Positions 23,103 through 34,711 of a DNA stretch of 64,000 nt are shown one piece after another. The notes beneath the pieces were generated by a model. That model saw nothing but the letters and a program-made list of their open reading frames with translations. It was not told the origin of the DNA and made no database searches. Made by a program: the position numbers and the translations under genes. The number at the start of each line of letters is the position of its first letter. Within the stretch, counting starts at the first letter, position 1. The DNA is from Bettongia penicillata ogilbyi (taxonomy: Eukaryota > Chordata > Mammalia > Diprotodontia > Potoroidae), in assembly GCA_023548195.1 (NCBI GenBank), contig JAJHZJ010000808.1, forward strand, positions 7,122,389 to 7,186,388, in the 5' to 3' direction.

Positions 23103-24870
23103 GATTTTTTTTGTTCAGTTCTGGTCTTATGAAAGCTTGACATCCTTCTATTTCATTGAATGACCATCTTTTCCTAGGAGTATTATGCTTAATTTTGCCA
23201 GGTAAGTGATTCTTGGTTGCAGTCCTAGCTCCTTTGCTTCTGGAATATCATGTTCCATGACCTCTTATCCTTTAATGTTGTATTGGCTAAGTCCTGTGTA
23301 ATCCTGATTGTGGTTGTCTGATATATGAATTGTTTCTTTCTGGCCACTTAAGTATTTTTTTCTTGATCTGCTAGTTCTGTAATTTGACCATAATACTCCT
23401 TGGAGTTTTTATTTTGGGATCTCTTTCCTGAAGTGATAAGTGGATTCTTTTAGTGCCTATTTTGCCCTCTGGTTCCTAGATATCAGGGCAGTTTTCCTGG
23501 ATAATTTCTAGAAATATGATGTCTAGGTTTTTCTTGTTCAGGTTCTCTTTTTGATTATTGATTTCAGATAGTCCAGTGATTCTTATATTGCCTCTCCTGA
23601 ATGTATTTTCTAGGTCTGTTGTTTTTCCAATGAGGATTTTACATTTTCTTCTATTTTTTCATTCTTTTGAATTTGTTTGATTGATTCTTGATGTCTTGTA
23701 GAGTCTTTAGATTCCATTTGCCCAATTCTAACTTTTAAGGAGTTGTTTTCCTCAGTTAGCTTTTGTACTTCCTTTTCCATTTGGTCAACTATACTTTTTT
23801 CAGGGAGTTGTAGTCTTCAGTGCATTTGTGGATCTCCTCTTCCATTTGGCCAATTCTACTTTTTAAAGACTTATTTTCCTTTTCCAAGCTGTTGATTCTT
23901 TTTTTCCCCCATAATTCTCTTGCATCTCATTTCTTTTCCCAATTTTTCTTCTACCTCAATTATATAATTTTTAAGCTCCTTTTTGACCTCTTCCATGAGC
24001 TCTTTCTAGGCTTGGGGTAACGCCATTTTTCTTTGAGGTTTTTCCCATAGTGTTTTGAAGCTGTTGTCCACTCTTTACTTTATATCTTGGCCTTCTCTGC
24101 CGCCATAATTACTTTCTATGGTCAGATTCATTGCTTGTTGTTGATCTTTTCTTGACCTTTTCCCTTTCTTTTTAAATTTGAGTTCTGCTCCCAGGCTAGA
24201 AGGGACACTGTTTCATACTTCTTGTGGCAGGGACTATGCTTCCTGGTTGTTTACCTGGTGTTGCAGTGATGTTGGCCTGCATCCCCCAGGGGACCCTCAT
24301 CTCTGGTGTCACATGCTGTGGGTGTAGTGGCACTGCTGGAAGCCATAGGGTTTCTGGGAGCTTAGCTGGTACTGAACGGAGGTCCTAGTGCTGGTATCTG
24401 ATGTGTGCTAAGGCCAGTGGGGTGTTTCTGCATTTCCCCAGGGCTACACTGAATAAGGTGGTGGACCCAGATGGTGAATGACATTTTGCTTAGAAATCCA
24501 TCAGGTTTGGGTCTACCTGTTTGCCTAGGGCTGTGCTGAAACAGGGGGGTGGTTCTCAGAGCTGGAGTCTGAGGTTCTCCTGGTTATGATGAGGAATGTG
24601 TGGGAGGGGTCCTGATGTTGGTGTTTGCCTGTTCTACTGCCTTGGGGCTCAGGATCTCCAGCTGGTTTGCTGAGGTGGGTTTGGCTGGGATACTTCCTTT
24701 CCTGGACTGTGCTCCCCTTTTAACCAAGTGAAACAGATTGTTCTTGATGATCTACCAAGTTTCTGTGGTTAAAAGATTGTTTCACTTCCATCTTTTTTGC
24801 TGGTTCTGCTGTTCCAGAATTTGTTTGTGGGCACCATTTTGGTTGTTTGGAGAGTTAGGGTGATTTCATC
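23103..24870 (-). mobile_element. L1-type 5'UTR-ORF1 segment
   Basis: Minus strand from about 24870: 5'UTR (GC-richer, 24180-24870, including plus-strand ctgctgttccagaatttgtt shared with the other 5'UTRs), then coiled coil (about 23660-24060), RNA-binding and C-terminal ORF1 parts (23110-23560). The homology ends at an eight-base T run at 23105-23112. No spacer, 3'UTR or ORF2 follows. It is either an ORF1-only element primed internally or a deleted L1. All frames are broken. Confidence 0.65.
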
Positions 24871-25070
24871 TGCTGTCTTGTCTCCAAGAAGTCTTCACTT
24901 TGATGGAATTTCTATAACCCCTTCATCATCCATTTATTTTTCTTCATTCATGTGGCCTCCACTAGGTATAACAAACCTTGAGTTTGAAGAATGTGTCTTA
25001 ATCTTCTTATGCTTCATTTGTATTTTTTACAGTTCCTTAGTTAGCTGTATTTGGTGTCTCCAGTAGGGCA
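24871..25070. other. Unassigned DNA
   Basis: No repeat recognised. The 89-residue plus-strand frame at 24797-25066 begins in L1 5'UTR and is not a credible gene. Confidence 0.4.
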
Positions 25071-25074
25071 ACAT

Positions 25075-25310
25075 AAGTAGAGTAGTTAGGGTTTTGAATC
25101 CTGTTTCAGATATGTAATAGTCATGTTACCCCACAGAAGTCATGTAACATCTCTCAGCCTAATTTTCCTCATCTATATAATGGGGTAAATAATAGTGCCT
25201 CACTCACAGGATCATTAGAATCAAATGAGAAAATCTATATAAAGAATTTTGTTAATCTTAAAAAGTTCATATAAATATCAGATCTGATTACAATTACATG
25301 CCATTATTAT
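25075..25310 (+). mobile_element. tRNA-derived SINE, worn
   Basis: Order seen: gttttgaatcctgtttcaga, then gtcatgtaacatctctcagc, then ctcatctatataatggggta and gatcattagaatcaaatgag. This is a diverged marsupial or MIR-type SINE. Confidence 0.55.
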
Positions 25311-26682
25311 CATAATAAATATGTACTTGGGATTTTCCACTAATATATTTCAGGTTAATGTTTAGGCTCAATAATTCCATTGCTGATGCCCTATATGGTT
25401 ATAAATTGAGCTGTGTTACTAAATAATGTCTGATGAGGGTTATTTGCTTCCAATATCCATCAGATCATCTTGAAATTTAGGGGCACAATGTTGCAGTAAT
25501 GAGTTATGATGAGTGATTCTGTTGAGTTTTTACAAAATTGAGCTTCATGTACCTGTATAGAAGCCAAAATCATAAATCACTCTACGAAAGATCACTTCCA
25601 TTCCACTCTTCAGTTTAATTTTCCAGAAGACTTTAAACTGTTTATAATCACAAGAAAAATAAAACACGTACTGTATTTCTTTTATGGAATTCAGAAAACA
25701 TTTATATAGCCATCAAAAGTTGACAGCAGGTGCTTTTCCATAAGGAAGTCTTTTTTGAATGAAAATTCCATTAATCAGCCCCACATGTTAATTCCCCAAA
25801 GTTCTGGTAATTCTTAATTCTTTTGTTGTCTTAACTTCAGGCAGAGAATATGCATGTTTCTCTATATTCAATTCATGCATCAAATATGTTTAATATAAAT
25901 TTATGGAATGCTAAAAGCAATCTAAAGATATAATAGATAATAATACCTGTGACTCAGACAAAATTGTGACATGCTTTTCTGTTCTAAAAGGACTATTTTC
26001 TTCAGTTAAGTTTGCCATGAGATTTGGAGTTCTTAATTATTTTTTACTATATTCTTTTAAGTAGTGGTCAGAACTTCATGGTTGATGGGTTTGAAGCTGT
26101 CACAAATGCAACATTTTTAAAGTCATTTTTTATTTCTTTGGTAAGCCATACTTAACATTAAATGATGGGATAAGGTTACCCAGTAAATTCTAGAATATTA
26201 ACAATCTTGAAGCTTCTTTGACAACTTCATTGGTACGGTATGTGTTATTGAAGGATAATAAGTAGTTGTAGGGAAACTTGACAAAGGGATAAAATAAGTT
26301 GGGTGTCCAGAGCAAACAGTGACAGTTGCAATATGACATTCAGGAAATTTAGCAGAATTGTGGATGCGCTCCTGATTACTGTAACCTCTATTCATTAAAA
26401 TAATTTTCTTGACATCTTTTCTTTTTGTGTCATCTTCACTTCTTAATATAATCTGTCCACTTTCCTATCCATGGAATCATCCCTTAGAGGAAAAAAGGAA
26501 TAATAGACAGAAAGAGGGAGCAAAGGCAGTATGATAAAATTAATCACAAGAAGATATGAACTAAACCTGAAAATATATTAAATGTTACATACCCACAGTC
26601 CCCAACATGTGCAAAGAAGAAGGAGAGGTATGTTTTATGGTCTCAGGCTGTAATCTTCTTTATAATTACATAACATAAAGTT
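25311..26682. other. Unassigned DNA
   Basis: No gene or repeat recognised. Confidence 0.4.
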
Positions 26683-26925
26683 TTTTTTTTCTTTTTTTTG
26701 TGACATTCGTTCTTTCTACTTACATTGTTATGACCAATGTACACATTGATTTCCTGTTTCTGCTAACTTCTCTCAGTTAGTTCATATACATTTTCCCACA
26801 CTTCTGTGAAGTCTTCATCCTCCTTTCCTATAGCATAGTAATAGTTCATTGCATTCCCTTATGAGTATTTGTTTAGTCATTCCCCAAATGATATCGCTTA
26901 GCTTTCTTTTAATGATGCAAGGGGT
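26683..26925 (-). mobile_element. L1 3' end fragment
   Basis: After a T-rich start, the plus strand has catagtaatagttcattgca and gtttagtcattccccaaatg, matching the L1 3' part at 33745-33800. Confidence 0.6.
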
Positions 26926-28340
26926 CAAAATGGTACTATGCTTTAAGCAGCTTGATGTGCACAGACATAGTAATATATAGCGACTGGATTTGCAATAGTG
27001 ATTATATACTTACATAAAAAAAATAGTTCTCACACATATGTAACATGGAAAAATCTGCTGCTTCTACAATTTGCAGCCAAATCTGCTTTTGAATATGACC
27101 CACCACAGTAGCCTCTCCAGGAGTGTAACCTGAGAGGAAGAGCTGGCAACCCTTGAGAGAAGACATCCCAAGTTTTCATTTGCTTATTCCCTTTTGTAGG
27201 AGGGGAGAAGAATAATGATTTTTTCAAAACTGGTGTGAGCCTTCCGAAATTACCTAAACAAATGTTTGGGAGGAATGAGAGAACCAAGAGGAGTTAGTGT
27301 TTTTCCAGCTTCTGCATCTTTATAATTCAAAAGACCCATCTTTGAACCTCATATTCCAGATCCTAATTCCTCACTGTAGTTTCAGACCTTCCCAACCTCC
27401 TCCAAAGGAAAAAAAATAAGTTAAATAAAATTTAAAAAAATGTTCCATCACTTGCTGTTGCTGAGGAGATTATCAAAGAATTAGTTGTAGTTGAGCTGAG
27501 CTATTTTATGTACCAATAAACTGGTCTCACCCTTTGCAGATCTTTATGTGTTCAAAACTTGGAATGGAAATAGAGTGTTTGGGTTTTATGCAATTGGAAA
27601 TGGTGATAGATAACTTTATGAATTCTGGTTCCTAGCCAAATCATGCTTAACTTTCTCCACATTAATGAAATGACATAAAAATGACTTACATTCCAATGAA
27701 TTGATGAGTTCTTCATCTCGCTTCAAGTGAGATGATGACATTGCTGTGAGTTTTTACTTTTTTGGACTGGTTCCACTTAAATTAAAGAAACAATCTATAT
27801 AACATCCTTCTTTTCCATTTCATCTTGACAGTTTGATACTTTAAAGATTTTTAATAGCTTCAAGGTATAATTTTTTTCAGCGTAGAGTAGGTTTGATGGA
27901 ATATTAGGATGATGGGCTCTGGACAGTCCCGTCCAGCATTTTCCCTGATGATACTTCTATGAATGGAACTGACAGTCAGTGAAATAGACATTTCTCAAGT
28001 CGATGAAAGATGTCTATTTCTCCATCAGTTACTTGAGGAAATCATTGAGGGCTTCTGTCACTTGCTGATGACAGACTCTCAAGCAGAGAAGACTGAAAAA
28101 AAAAATATTTCATTCTTCCAACAGATATCATTCTTCTAAGGTGCCATTTCATTAAATACTAAAACAGCTATTTATTGTATAAGTGCCAAGTTGCAAACCA
28201 TTATGGATCATTGTAAAAATTGGAGCCAATTTAATCACTTTACAAGGTTCATCTGACTCAAAAAGTCAAAGGAAAGAGAAAGCAAGTGAAAACATGCATT
28301 TTATTTTTGACAGTTCTTTACATTTTGAAAAGATAATTTT
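26926..28340. other. Unassigned DNA
   Basis: No gene or repeat recognised. A short perfect hairpin (GAAATAGACAT at 27981-27991 pairs with 28010-28020) is present. Confidence 0.4.
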
Positions 28341-28344
28341 AACT

Positions 28345-28490
28345 GGAAGCTGCAGTGGATAGGGAATTGGCCTTTGAATTGGACACATCTTGGTTCAAAT
28401 CCTCCCTCAGACATATAATCTCTGCGTCCCTAGAAAAATTACTTAACCTCTCAGTGCTATATACAGCTTTCTAAGATTATTAAATAAAAA
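28345..28490 (+). mobile_element. tRNA-derived marsupial SINE fragment
   Basis: Plus strand: agctgcagtggatagggaat, then ttggttcaaatcctccctca, then aaaattacttaacctctcag, the tRNA-like head. The rest is lost. Confidence 0.65.
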
Positions 28491-28954
28491 TGCCAAACCA
28501 TATTTGTAGAGGAAATTAGAATGAAATCACAGGTTCAGACTCTAACTACCCTTCCTAATTTTAGGTATCCAATAAATTCAGGATATTTAAGAATTTATTC
28601 TTAATCTAGGCTCTACCCTAGTTTAAAATCCTACCATCATGCTCAAGCAATAAGAAAGAAAATCATCTAATCTAACACATTCCCTTTCCTAGGAAAAGTG
28701 TGAGTCAGATACATATCAAGCTTAGAGGCTTTTGGGAAAACTGACAATTTCTGTTAAGGCAGGTGCTTTACATCTTAAATGGGGCCATATCTAGTCCTAG
28801 CATAGAATCTGGTTTAATGAAGAGATTTAAAAACCCATTTGGTCAGTCCTGCATCGTATCTTTGTGGTTTTACAGAATTTTTGTATATAAAGTGTTCATA
28901 AAATTCCTAGATCCACCAAATATACATAAACATGTATACATACATATATACACA

Positions 28955-28992
<38 letters not shown>

Positions 28993-29420
28993 AAACTCTA
29001 AGTTCAGGAATTTCTAGTTTAGTGGATCTAGATACTGCTGCCATTGAATCTAGTTACAAACCAACTCTACATTTGTGGGGAATCTTTGGAATTTGTAGGA
29101 CCAAATAGTTCATCATCCTAAGACCAATATGTTGATGAACTTCACCAAATTCAGTCTAATCCTTTGGATGTAGTTATACATTCCTTCATTGGTGCCATAC
29201 TTAAAATTATTTTGGTATTCATAGACCTTCTAAAGCTAATGTTTTAAGAACAAAGAATTCTAATAATATACTAGATTAGGTATAATGGGTATTTAATGGG
29301 TATTTAATATTTAATGGGTAACTCCATATCCATGAACAAGCAAAAATAAAACAAAACAAAGGCATGAATTCTAAAGCCAAATAGAAGTTTTGTTTTGCTT
29401 TATTTTCCATTGCTTTAGAA
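28491..29420. other. Unassigned DNA
   Basis: No gene or named repeat. A 15-bp hairpin stem (catgaattctaaagc at about 29364-29378 against its complement near 29415) and an aatgggtattt triplication (about 29284-29325) are visible. Confidence 0.4.
28957..28988. repeat. (TG)n microsatellite
   Basis: About 16 TG units beside imperfect tacata repeats. Confidence 0.95.
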
Positions 29421-29424
29421 TTCA

Positions 29425-29500
29425 TGTGCGGGCAAACTACAACCCAAGGACCAAATCTGATGTGTTGTCTCTTTTTGTATGTGGTTTTATATTTTTGCAG
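29425..29500 (+). mobile_element. hAT-type DNA transposon relic
   Basis: The phrase gggcaaactacaacccaagg, then accaaatctg and tgtctctttttgt, recalls the GGCAAACTACGGCCCGCGGGCCAAATC terminal part of mammalian hAT (Charlie-like) elements with CpG decay. Confidence 0.5.
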
Positions 29501-29860
29501 ATGGATTTCACACTTAGGGTAGGAGTTAAACTATAAAACCTCTGATGTCTCCTCCAATTCCGCAATTTTATAATTCTATTTGCTGAAAATTGATTTCTCA
29601 CCTACTGGAACATTTCCATCACATTTACCAGTGAGGAATTTATAATGAAAAAATAGGAGGCAAACAGTTTTGTAGCTTATGACATATAAAACTAATGTGC
29701 TTAAAACTGATACCTTTTCTACATAAGGTCATTTACATGAATATGAATTAATAACTAAAAATAGAATGTAAACATATAACAAACATTTATTTGTATTAAA
29801 TATAGCATTTGAAATGAAAATTGTTGGTAGAAATTATAATAAGATTGGTGGTATAATATA
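29501..29860. other. Unassigned DNA
   Basis: Nothing recognised. Confidence 0.4.
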
Positions 29861-30110
29861 AGGCAGCTAGGTGGCACAGTGAACAGAATGATGGGCCTGG
29901 AGTCAGGAAGATTTATTAAAATCTGCTCTCACACAGTTATTAACTTTGTGATCCTGGCAAGTCACTTAGCCCTATTTACCTCAGTTCCTCATCAGTAAAA
30001 TGAGCTGGAGAAGGAAATAGCAAATCACTCCACTGTCTTTGCCAAGAAAACCTCAGAAGGGGTCAGGAAGAGTCTGGCATCACTGAGAAATGATTGAATA
30101 ACAAAAATTA
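29861..30110 (+). mobile_element. Marsupial tRNA-derived SINE, full length
   Basis: It runs from ggcagctaggtggcacagtg through gatgggcctggagtcaggaa, atgagctggagaaggaaata and ctttgccaagaaaacctcag, to gaataacaaaaatt. This is the complete order of the abundant marsupial SINE and the clearest taxonomic marker in the window. Confidence 0.85.
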
Positions 30111-31221
30111 CTGTTAGATGCACTAATAACAAGTATAGAAACAAACTTTTACATTCACATGATATCCTTATGTTTTAAAGGAAGAGCTAGTTGTACATAA
30201 AAGATTTGCAGCTTTTCTTTATAGTGTTTTGGACATGCTTATTTTATTCCAGAAATTAGAAAATAAATAATGACTTTTTAAAAATCCATATGTACCTGTG
30301 GTAGTATTATTGTTTTTGTCTCACTTATTGTTAAGTAAATGGTGATGTTTAAGATATAAATGTGTATTATTATGAATGGGTGACTTTTTGCAAATGAAAG
30401 TATATTGGTGGGGCCTCTAGAGCTAAAGATATGAATAGGATAAATATTTTCCCTTATAGTAGAATTACTTTTATGACATAGAGAGAGTTTGAGTATAATT
30501 GTGTGGTGGTGGTCCTTATCTGGAAAGCTGGATCTGCCAGCGTGAGTGCAGTTGGAAATAAGCAAATTGGCTCAGAGTAGGTGTTCGTAAATCTTACTTG
30601 TGTGGTATGAGGCATTCCATTGTAAGCATCTATCACACTTATTTGTTATACATGCATAAAAATAATGGAATTTCAAAAGAATAATTGTAAGTCTTTTAGG
30701 AGTTCCAAGAAGAAAGTTGTCATTCCTGGTGACATAAAGAAAGGCTTTCCTGGAAAACTTACATTTACTCTAGATAGAATTTCAGCAGATATAGATGTGA
30801 GGGGAATCCTCTAGCAGGAGGGGAAAGTAAAAATGAATGCACAGACATGGAAAAGTACAAGGCCCAACACAGGGAAGTAGCATTATGTTATCCATTTTTA
30901 CTTTGGTATGGATTTGATAAAAATTCCACTCCTAACATTAATATTGCTCTATCTCTATGTTTTAAGATACATTTTGATATTTTAAGTGAAATCTTCCATA
31001 TTGATGTATGTCATTTAACTGTATTAATGGATCAACAGATAACAGTCAAGCTTAGGTAAACTAGACATGGTTTCCATAAAAGAGAATGTGAAACAAACAG
31101 CAATACATGACATATACTTTATTCAGCCTTTGGTGTATATATTTCGTTCCATGAGAGAAAATTTTCAAATGCCATTTCTGTTACATAATGCTGTAGAGCA
31201 GTTGTGTTACAATATATACAA
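30111..31221. other. Unassigned DNA
   Basis: No gene or repeat recognised. Overlapping short frames at 30278-30636 and 30847-31059 show no known domain. Confidence 0.4.
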
Positions 31222-31266
31222 TGCTGAGCTTGGAGGAAGATCTGTGTTCAAATCTGGCCTCAGACC
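31222..31266 (+). mobile_element. SINE head fragment
   Basis: The text ggaagatctgtgttcaaatc followed by tggcctcagac matches the head of the marsupial SINE in plus orientation. It faces the next, oppositely oriented copy. Confidence 0.55.
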
Positions 31267-31299
31267 CTTAAAGTGCTTAGCATGGCACTTGGCACTTTT

Positions 31300-31535
31300 G
31301 TTCTTCATTCTGACTGTCCATGTATGGGGTTTTCTTGGCAAGGATACTGGAGTGATTTTCCATTTCCTTCTCCAGCTTATTTTACAGATGAGGAAACTAA
31401 AGCAAACAGAGTTAAGGGACTTGTCTAGGGTCACACAGCTAGTAAGTGTTTGAGGCCAGATTTGATCTCAGGAAGATGAGTCTTCCTGAATTCAGGCCCA
31501 GGACTCCATCCACTGTGCCACCTTGCTACTCTATA
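31300..31535 (-). mobile_element. Marsupial tRNA-derived SINE
   Basis: Antisense order: ggggttttcttggcaaggat, ccatttccttctccagctta, gtcacacagctagtaagtgt, tccatccactgtgccacctt. This is nearly the complete SINE. Confidence 0.8.
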
Positions 31536-32573
31536 CTGTAGCACTAACTAGCTGTCTCCTTCCTGGCACATAGTAGGTGCTATCCCAGTGTTTATTTGCT
31601 TCCCTTTTCTTCCCCTGTGCCTGCTACTGGAAACATTGGCCCCCCTTTTGTCATTTGAGTGGCTTCTCTCTGGTTTCTTGGGAAAAATACTTTTAGCAGG
31701 TCACTGCGTTGAATTCTTTGGTGTTCTTTGTTGTACACAGTAGGATGAGTTTAAGCCCACTCATTTGGTGGTGTTAATTGAGATATTCAGACAGAAAATA
31801 AAGTTAGCCATGAAAGGACATAAAAAATAATGGGCATAATAAGCCTAACTTGATTAACTTCTCCATCCTTTTGCCTTAATTTTGCTCTTTCATTAAAAAA
31901 AAAAGTATTTAAATTACATGATTTGAAACTGCCTTTCATGGAATTTAAAAAAAAAAATCTATACTAACTGGATCAGGTTTGAATTGTTTTTGAATATTTT
32001 TCCTTTTACTAATTTCCTTGTGTAAGCTCAGAATTAAGCTTTAGCTCTTCATTGGGTCTTGCCTGTCAATTAAGGGATACACTGACCTTTTTGCAAATGT
32101 GCTTGTTTCTGCATGTGGTCATTAGAGCACAAACACAGAAAATCACAACCTACCTGACAAAGCCAGCATAGTGATGTTGGATCAGTGTCTGTCTGAAATA
32201 GCCTCTGTTCTTATACCAACTATCATCAGGGGAAACCTAGAGAAAACTATGATATTTTTCCTATAGGAGCACCATGATTTGGTTCTTTTTTAAAGAGCTA
32301 TAACACTAAGGTATTAATTCTTTTGAGTTACTGTCATTGAAGCTTTTGCTGCAATCCTAAACTAGGGTTTTACAAAGAGTAGTTTCTGTCGTTAGAATGT
32401 TTTGTCAATTTGAAGTCCTACACATCTCATCTATCAGTTTAATCATTTAAAAGTTTTTGTCTTTTACTAATGCTGACACCTCATGTCTCCTGACAATGGA
32501 TGGGGTATTGCTGTTAAAACTGTCCCATCATAGACATTGTAGGTCTACTCACATAATTAGATAACTAATCAGA
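31536..32573. other. Unassigned DNA
   Basis: A short MIR-like tail (ggcacatagtaggtgctatc, about 31565) is followed by unassigned sequence. Confidence 0.4.
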
Positions 32574-32637
32574 TTCAGCCTCCATAACCTGAGAATACAT
32601 ATGAAGCCCTGAAGAATAATAATTCAGGGAGGCTGAA
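32574..32637. other. Short inverted repeat with competing stems
   Basis: ttcagcctcc (32574-32583) is the exact complement of ggaggctgaa (32628-32637). An inner pair, ccctgaa (32607-32613) with ttcaggg (32623-32629), overlaps it by two bases, so the two stems exclude each other. No protein or RNA family is recognised. Confidence 0.6.
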
Positions 32638-32779
32638 CTCTGGTAACTGGAAGTCAATCTCCAAATCCAGGACTGAGCACCTCACTCAAAAATGTGGTAG
32701 GGGGTGGTGCCTAGCTTTGGAAGAAAGTTCCAATTTAAGAATTAAAGCAAAAGAAATGAATAAATCAATGAAATATCAA

Positions 32780-32860
32780 TGAGGTGTACATACATATGTA
32801 TATGTACATACATGTATATATGCATATAAATGTGTACATATGCATGCATTTGTGTGTGTC
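32780..32860. repeat. TA/CA-rich simple sequence
   Basis: Imperfect tacata/tgtata repeats. Confidence 0.8.
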
Positions 32861-32864
32861 CTTC

Positions 32865-33020
32865 TAGGTCCTCGAGTGTGGTCTTTTGACTGAGTCCAAG
32901 TTTTAGAGGAAAAAACATTTTATTAAGGGGCTTTGTTCTGTGAAGTTTGGATTCAGTCAAAGGGCTGAACTTGAGGATCTAGAGGGCTACATGTGGCCTT
33001 GAGGTCACAAGTTTCTCACA
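32865..33020. mobile_element. Probable hAT-like transposon relic
   Basis: gaagtttggattcagtcaaa, then gggctgaacttgaggatcta and gggctacatgtggccttgag. The CTACATGTGGCC/GAGG wording is typical of decayed GGCCGCATGTGGCC ends of mammalian hAT elements. Family not named. Confidence 0.4.
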
Positions 33021-33044
33021 ACTGACATATGCATATATATTTTT

Positions 33045-33110
33045 TACAATTTTATATATATATATATATATATATATGTAGACATATGTATGTATATGTA
33101 TTATGTGATG
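33045..33110. repeat. (TA)n-rich repeat
   Basis: tata run at 33053-33078 and flanking gtatgtat units. Confidence 0.9.
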
Positions 33111-33269
33111 TTTGTATAATTCACAAATTTAACTCCATGACAACTGAAGTTGAAACTTAAATAAAAATGGATTTTCCTTGAGGACTACATGAATACCTAA
33201 ATAAGTTAAAGAGTATTTTTCTTAGACATAACCATTTATTAAGCCATAAGGCAAAAGTTAATGGTTTTC

Positions 33270-34252
33270 CTCAAAGTTACTTATCTATTTGTTTTCACTT
33301 TTCAACAATCACTTCCATAATTTCCAAATTTTCTTGCCTTCCCTCCTCAAGATGGAATGCGGTCTTATATGGAATCTACACATGCATTCCTATTAAACAC
33401 ATTTTTACATTGGTCATGTTGCATAGAATTAAAACGATGGGGAGAAATCATGAAGAAAAACAAAAAAAAAACATAAGAAAAGAGAAAATAGTCTGCTATA
33501 TTCTGTGTTCTGAATCCATGTTAATTCTCTGAATGTGGATGGCAATTTTGCATCATGAGTCCTGTGGAAATGTTTTAGTTTCTTGCATTTCTGTGAAAGG
33601 CTAAGTCTATCAAAAACAGTCCTCACACACTGTGGTTTCTGCTGTGTATAAGGTTCTCCTGGTTCTGTTCACTTCATTCAGCATCAGTTCATACAAGTCT
33701 TCCCAGGTTTTTCTGAAATCATCCTGCTTGTCGTTTCTTACAGCACAATAGTATTCCATTACATTCATATACCACAACTTGTTCAGCTATTCACCAATTG
33801 ATGGGCATCCCCTTGATTTCTAGTTCTTGGACATCACACAAAGAGCTGTTATAAATATTTTTATATATGTGGGTCCTTTTCCCATTTTCGTGATCTCTTT
33901 GGGATAAAGCCCTAGAAGGGATATTGCTGGGTCAAAGGGGTAGGCACACTTTTATAACTCTTTGGGCATAGTTCCAAATTACTCTCCAGAATGAACGGAT
34001 CAGGTCACACCTTCCCCAACAAGGAATTGGAGTTTCAATTCTCCCACATCTTCTCTAACATTTATCATTTTCCTGTTTTGTCATGCTAGCCTATCTGACA
34101 GTTGTGATGTGGTACCTCAGAGTTGTTTTGATTTACATCTCTCTAATTAATAGTGATTTAGAGTATTTTTTCATATAACTATAGATAGCTTTAATTTCTT
34201 CCTCTGAAAACTTCCTGTTCATATCTTTTGACCATTTATCAATTGGGGAATG
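33270..34252 (-). mobile_element. Near full-length L1: 3'UTR and ORF2 3' part
   Basis: This is the 3' portion of the L1 that continues to 39850. The plus-strand text (cacaatagtattccattaca, then cagctattcaccaattgatg and gggcatccccttgatttct) is the antisense of the ORF2 end and 3'UTR, parallel to 14480-14600. It is cut at 34252 by a SINE. The exact 3' end is not certain; sequence identity with other L1 tails begins near 33280. Confidence 0.7.
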
Positions 34253-34711
34253 ATCTACTGCACTCTGAAGCCCATAGATTGGACAACACTAGACCGCTGA
34301 CCAAGCTCCACTTAAGGGCTCTTTTCTGGATCCTCCTGGCTTAAGAGTGATTATCAATAGTAACTGTTGCTGTTTCCCACCCAGCATGATGTAGTTGTTT
34401 TCCTTTGACTCATTAAAGGGGCCATCCCCTAATTACTTCTTAAACAGGCATTGAATGGGCATTACCACACCCCTAAGTGAGTACCTGAACAGACCTTGGT
34501 CTAAAGGGGCCAAGGTCTCCTGTTGCATCCTGGGCCATCTCCAGTCATCCTGATGAATATCAGGCCACTGCATTCAGATGGCTCTGGAGGAGAAGTAAAG
34601 CTTATGACCTGGCACAGCCCTCTCTCACTCAAAAAATCATCAAGTGCAAGTCATGTCATCATTTCTCTGATGGCATGGTCTTCTTTAGCAATGAAGGATG
34701 AACACAATAAC
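34253..34711 (+). mobile_element. SINE with RTE-type tail and unusual head
   Basis: It is bounded by aattggggaatg (34241-34252) and aactggggaatg (34712-34723), an 11/12 target duplication that splits L1 ORF2. The last 190 bases (ccatctccagtcatcctgat to gcatggtcttctttagcaat) match the complement of 47735-47925. The first 265 bases have no tRNA-like head and do not match that copy. The end is caacaac-like, as in RTE-mobilised SINEs. A 118-residue frame within it is accidental. Confidence 0.75.

Noticed and set aside
31067..31453. A 128-residue plus-strand frame.
   Set aside because: More than half of it is antisense SINE sequence, so it is not a gene.
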